The notes beneath the pieces were generated by a model. The model did no database searches and had not been told where the DNA came from. It saw only the letters and a list, made by a program, of their open reading frames with translations. DNA of 17,821 bases from contig JAHRHW010000038.1 of the NCBI GenBank assembly GCA_019100305.1, positions 1 through 17,821 of the forward strand, written 5' to 3'. Positions 14,540 through 17,821 of this stretch are shown here, in pieces. Position 1 is the stretch's first letter, and the number at the start of each line of letters is the position of its first letter. The DNA comes from Candidatus Thiodiazotropha taylori (GTDB taxonomy: Bacteria; Pseudomonadota; Gammaproteobacteria; Chromatiales; Chromatiaceae). The position numbers and the translations under genes were made by a program.

Positions 14540-15727
14540 ATGGATAGGATGCCTCGTTATAAATGCTATGCAGTGATTCTGTTTATCATGCTCTCCGGAT
14601 GCGGCGGTGGGTCCGGAGAATCGATCAACCTGGAAGAGCAACCGGTCAACCCTTCAGCACTGCCCTTGCTCTCTTCGGGCGGTCACATCAGCCTGTTTAA
14701 ATCGTTCAATGCGGAACAGCCGGCGGTTACCGACACGGCAATGCAAGCGCGTTGGAACGAGGCACTGAACAACGGTATGGATGTGGCCAGAATTCAGATC
14801 GACTGGGCCGATCTGGAGCCTCAACCGAATCAATACAATTCAGACCTGTTGTTGCAAGAGCTGACTGAGATGCAGCAGAGCGGACTTCAGGCCTTCGTTC
14901 TGCTGTCGACCATCGACAGTGAGGGTTACACACTGCCTCAGGATCTTTCGGACGAAAACTCCGGGACCAAACTGGTCAATGGTATCCGGTTCGACGATCC
15001 GCTCATCACCTCACGCTTTGAGAAGCTGCTTGATTGGGTTGTGCCAATGGTCGTGGAGTATGGTGGATGGGTGCTTGCTGTGGGTAACGAACCGGGGAAC
15101 TTCCTGATGGACTACCCGGAAGCAGAGACATCTGTTGTCAATTTTCTGCGTACCGCAAGGAGTCATGTGCGAACCCTGGATGAGCGGCTCGCGGTAACCA
15201 TGACACTGGCCTATGAGAATCAAGAGATGGGTTCCAGTTTCCACAGCTCCCTGCTGGCAGAGGTTGATGTGGCCGCCTATAACTACTATGCAATCAATCC
15301 CGCTCTCTTTTTTGAAGGAGACCTGTCGACTGTCAATCGGGAACTGGATGCAATGTTGAACGCGGCCGGTGACAAACCGGTCATCTTTCAGGAGTTAGGG
15401 GCATCTGCCGGTTATGAGGAGACAGATTCTCCGATGAGTGCCTCATTGAGTCGACAGACAGAGTTCTTTGATGCTTTTTTCAACAGGATGTCCGAGGAAG
15501 AGAGGATCAGGGTGGCGGTGATCTTTCAGCTGGTCGACTGGGACCCGGATCTGGTGGCGAGCGAATATGCCGAGGCACTGCGCGCAGATGGCCTGCCCGA
15601 AGCGTTGGTGCAACGCTTCTCAGAGTCGTATGAAACCATAGGGCTGATCCGCTATGCAGATGGGAGTTCACGCCCAGCATGGAATCGGGTACTGGAAGCG
15701 ATCAGTCACTTCTCTCAGGCTCCATAG
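14540..15727 (+). CDS. Lipoprotein with glycoside hydrolase clan A-like TIM barrel
   Basis: The protein of about 395 aa has a lipoprotein signal (VILFIMLSGC, Cys21) followed by GGGSGE; with no Asp at +2, outer-membrane sorting is expected. The mature part reads as a (beta/alpha)8 barrel: VARIQIDWADLEPQPNQYN (strand 2), LQAFVLLST (3), VLAVGNEPGNF (4), LAVTMTLAY (5), VDVAAYNYYAI (6), PVIFQELGAS (7), VAVIFQLVDWD (8). Glu184 in the NEP motif after strand 4 and Glu285 after strand 7 sit where clan GH-A retaining enzymes carry their acid/base and nucleophile. A cell-surface glycosidase is inferred; I cannot place it in a numbered family. The start is uncertain: ATG 14540 is preferred, but GTG 14531 (closer to AAAGGA) and ATG 14549 are in frame. 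It follows the propeller gene. Confidence 0.7.
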   Translation: MDRMPRYKCYAVILFIMLSGCGGGSGESINLEEQPVNPSALPLLSSGGHISLFKSFNAEQPAVTDTAMQARWNEALNNGMDVARIQIDWADLEPQPNQYNSDLLLQELTEMQQSGLQAFVLLSTIDSEGYTLPQDLSDENSGTKLVNGIRFDDPLITSRFEKLLDWVVPMVVEYGGWVLAVGNEPGNFLMDYPEAETSVVNFLRTARSHVRTLDERLAVTMTLAYENQEMGSSFHSSLLAEVDVAAYNYYAINPALFFEGDLSTVNRELDAMLNAAGDKPVIFQELGASAGYEETDSPMSASLSRQTEFFDAFFNRMSEEERIRVAVIFQLVDWDPDLVASEYAEALRADGLPEALVQRFSESYETIGLIRYADGSSRPAWNRVLEAISHFSQAP

Positions 15728-15784
15728 CAAACTCTGATGCCCTGGTTCTTCAGCATAAGATAGCCGCACTGAATCAACTGCCTT

Positions 15785-16540
15785 TCAATTGCTCTCTTTA
15801 CGCTGCAGAAGCGGTTCCAGCAGATCCATTGGCAGAGGAAAAACCAGTGTGTGGCTCTTGTCACCGGCCACTTCGGTGAGCGTCTCCAGGTATCTAAGCT
15901 GAATCGCCTGGGGTTGTTCGGCAAGGATTTTTGCCGCCTCGAGCAGTTTTTCGGCGGCCTGCTGTTCGCCTTCCGCATGGATCACCTTGGCGCGTCTCGC
16001 CCGTTCCGCCTCGGCCTGGCGGGCAATTGCCCGGATCATACTGTCGTCCAGATCCACATGCTTGATCTCCACGTTGGAGACCTTGATTCCCCAGGTGTCG
16101 GTCTGTTGGTCGAGGATATTCCTTACATCGTTGTTGAGTCGTTCCCGTTCAGCCAGCATCTCGTCCAGTTCATGTTGGCCGAGTACGGAACGCAGAGTGG
16201 TCTGGGCAAGCTGACTGGTAGCCACCATATAGTCCTCAACCTGGATGATCGCCCGCTCAGGATCGAGTACGCGAAAGTAGACCACCGCATTGACCTTGAC
16301 CGAGACATTGTCTCGGGAGATCACATCCTGGGAAGGTACATCCAAAACAATGGTTCTCAGATCAACCCTGACGAACTGCTGGATGACCGGAATGATGATG
16401 ATCAAACCAGGACCTTTGACCCGCCAGAAGCGACCCAACATGAAGACCACGCCTCGCTCATACTCCCGCAGAATCTTCAGCGCAGAGGCGAGGAAGGCAA
16501 TCAGTATAAATAGAACAACCGCATAGACGTAGAGCGTCAT
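15785..16540 (-). CDS. Slipin (stomatin/SPFH family membrane protein)
   Basis: The 251-aa protein has an N-terminal membrane helix (about 2-22), then an SPFH/band-7 domain (about 25-175) with EYERGVVFMLGRF, VDLRTIVLDVPSQDVISRDN and VKVNAVVYFRV. A charged coiled-coil region (about 175-215, AIARQAEAERARRAKVIHAEG) and a hydrophobic C-terminal segment (HTLVFPLPMDLLEPLL) follow. Slipins assemble into oligomers on the inner membrane and are thought to organise membrane domains. In the archaeal pair PH1511/PH1510 the C-terminal hydrophobic segment is cut by the NfeD partner, and the partner gene here is directly upstream. The start is ATG 16540, eight bases after AAGGAG and two bases past the NfeD stop. 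GTG 16546 is too close to that site. Confidence 0.93.
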   Translation of the reverse strand: MTLYVYAVVLFILIAFLASALKILREYERGVVFMLGRFWRVKGPGLIIIIPVIQQFVRVDLRTIVLDVPSQDVISRDNVSVKVNAVVYFRVLDPERAIIQVEDYMVATSQLAQTTLRSVLGQHELDEMLAERERLNNDVRNILDQQTDTWGIKVSNVEIKHVDLDDSMIRAIARQAEAERARRAKVIHAEGEQQAAEKLLEAAKILAEQPQAIQLRYLETLTEVAGDKSHTLVFPLPMDLLEPLLQRKESN

Positions 16541-16542
16541 GA

Positions 16543-17821
16543 TCACTTCTCCTTATCAGTCGGCATAACTTTCAGTATCATTCCCTCTCTGCCGGTAATC
16601 TCCACCCGCTCATCTTTTTTCAGGGGCTGTGCCGATTGGGCTCGCCAAATCTCACCGTGGACTCGGATATCCCCCTCGCCACTGAAGTCATCAACCACTA
16701 CACCTTCACTGGTCAGCATCTCCTCACGGCCGCTCACCACAGGGCGGTTGCGCGATTTGATCGCCATGCCGATGACAAAGATCATGATGAAGGCGCTGCT
16801 GGCGGCGACCGCCAGGATCAGTGGCAGTGACAGGCCGTAACCGGCCTGGTCGGTATCGATGAGAATCAGAGAGCCGATGATGAAGGCGGCCACACCGCCG
16901 ATACCCAGGGCACCGAAACTGGGGACAAAGGCTTCTGCCGCCATCAGTGCGAATCCGAGCAGGATCAATGCGACACCGGCGTAATTGATCGGTAGCAGGT
17001 GAAAGGCGTAGAGCGCCAAAAGCAGGGCGATCGCGCCCACAGTACCGGGAACGACGGAACCGGGATTGGCAAACTCATAGATCAGACCATAGATTCCCAC
17101 CAGCATCAGGATATAGGCCAGGTTAGGATTGCTGATAATGCTCAACAACTGGCTTTGCCAGTCAGGCAGATGTTTCTCCAGGATGATGCCTTGCGTATTC
17201 AGGCTCTTTTTACCGAGCGGGAGCTGCACCTGTTTGCCATTCAGCTCAGCAAGCAGGGTGTTGATGTCTGCCGCAACCAGATCGATCACGCCCAGCTGCT
17301 TGGCTTCCTCCGCAGAGAGGCTGGCCGCTTCACGCACTGCCTTTTCCGCCCAATCGGCATTTCTGTTACGCAGCTTGGCGAGGCTGCGTATGTAGGCCGC
17401 TGCATCGTTGACGGTTTTATTGTTCTTTGCGTCCGCTACTGGGGGTGTGGCACTCTCCGGCTCTCCTTTCGCATTGGGTTTATCAGGACTGGTGTTGGGT
17501 GTGCCACCCAGCGCTACCGGTGTGGCGGCTCCCAAATTGGTAGCCGGCGCCATGGCGGCGAAGTGGCTGGCGTAGAGTATGTAGGTGCCGGCACTGGCGG
17601 CTCGAGCCCCGCTGGGCGCCACGTAGGTGACCACCGGAACCTGGGAGGCGATGATCCGTTTTATGATCGCCCGCATCGAGGTGTCCAGGCCGCCTGGAGT
17701 ATCCATCTGCAGCAACACCAGCTCTGCAGATTCACTTTCCGCCTTGCTCAGCGCTCTGTCCAGGTAGTCTGCAGTAGCGGGGCCGATGGTACCGGAGACC
17801 TCGAGCAGCAGAGCCTTTGGA
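16543..17821 (-). CDS. nfeD: NfeD-like membrane serine protease (5' end outside window)
   Basis: The visible 425 residues begin PKALLLEVSGTIGPATADYL, so the gene continues past the window edge and lacks only its signal peptide region. The N-terminal half is a ClpP/SppA-type protease: QMDTPGGLDTS, then PSGARAASAGTYI, where Ser76 of the visible part is the likely nucleophile. The general-base Lys is probably in KNNKTVNDAAAYIRSL. Four or more membrane helices follow (about 215-345). A soluble NfeD OB-fold domain is at the C-terminus (EGVVVDDFSGEGDIRVHGEIWRAQ). The protease is thought to cut its slipin partner, whose gene starts two bases after this stop, so the two are translationally close. A linker between protease and Lys region is rich in Pro/Asn/Lys. 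Confidence in the family is high. Confidence 0.93.
   Translation of the reverse strand, partial: PKALLLEVSGTIGPATADYLDRALSKAESESAELVLLQMDTPGGLDTSMRAIIKRIIASQVPVVTYVAPSGARAASAGTYILYASHFAAMAPATNLGAATPVALGGTPNTSPDKPNAKGEPESATPPVADAKNNKTVNDAAAYIRSLAKLRNRNADWAEKAVREAASLSAEEAKQLGVIDLVAADINTLLAELNGKQVQLPLGKKSLNTQGIILEKHLPDWQSQLLSIISNPNLAYILMLVGIYGLIYEFANPGSVVPGTVGAIALLLALYAFHLLPINYAGVALILLGFALMAAEAFVPSFGALGIGGVAAFIIGSLILIDTDQAGYGLSLPLILAVAASSAFIMIFVIGMAIKSRNRPVVSGREEMLTSEGVVVDDFSGEGDIRVHGEIWRAQSAQPLKKDERVEITGREGMILKVMPTDKEK

Noticed and set aside
15851..16513. 220-codon frame on + opposite the slipin gene
   Set aside because: Antisense to a clear SPFH protein.

Overview
The window looks like chromosomal DNA of a gammaproteobacterium of moderate G+C. 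The gene families (DM13 protein, PilJ-PAS-GGDEF-EAL sensor, RND pump, slipin/NfeD pair, COG4880-type beta-propeller) and the REP-like GC-rich hairpins are common in marine or sediment Gammaproteobacteria. No rRNA, tRNA or core marker gene is present, so this placement is an inference.

Layout, left to right. The last codons of an upstream + strand gene appear to end at 36 and run straight into a strong terminator (36-63). A membrane-anchored DM13 protein follows on + (224-700). Converging on it from the - strand is a 1068-aa membrane c-di-GMP enzyme (906-4112). Its roughly 830-bp upstream region has no convincing gene but is rich in structure: phased A-tracts with TGTCAT boxes (4335-4373), a perfect 8-bp tandem repeat (4603-4666) and a copy of a dispersed repeat (4860-4878). 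A small three-helix membrane protein (4945-5250, -) lies between two copies of that dispersed repeat. Next are an orphan FkbM methyltransferase (5387-6442, -) and a two-gene RND efflux operon, adaptor then permease (10912 to 6649, -), with no outer-membrane channel gene beside it.

The roughly 1-kb gap at 10913-11981 holds an inverted pair of REP-like hairpins (11309-11485) and a short gene that looks broken (11625-11855). The latter reads as a clean two-helix membrane protein interrupted by one in-frame TAA. A + strand pair of exported proteins follows: a COG4880-like beta-propeller protein (11982-14432) and a lipoprotein with a clan GH-A-like TIM barrel (14540-15727). The window closes with a - strand NfeD protease/slipin operon (17821 to 15785), cut by the window edge at the NfeD N-terminus.

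Most of the encoded products work in or at the cell envelope: signalling (c-di-GMP), export (RND), membrane quality control (NfeD/slipin) and secreted or lipidated proteins. I see no CRISPR, toxin-antitoxin, phage or obvious defence system. The best candidates for something undescribed are the propeller/GH-A-like lipoprotein pair, the interrupted small membrane gene, and the structured region upstream of the c-di-GMP enzyme.
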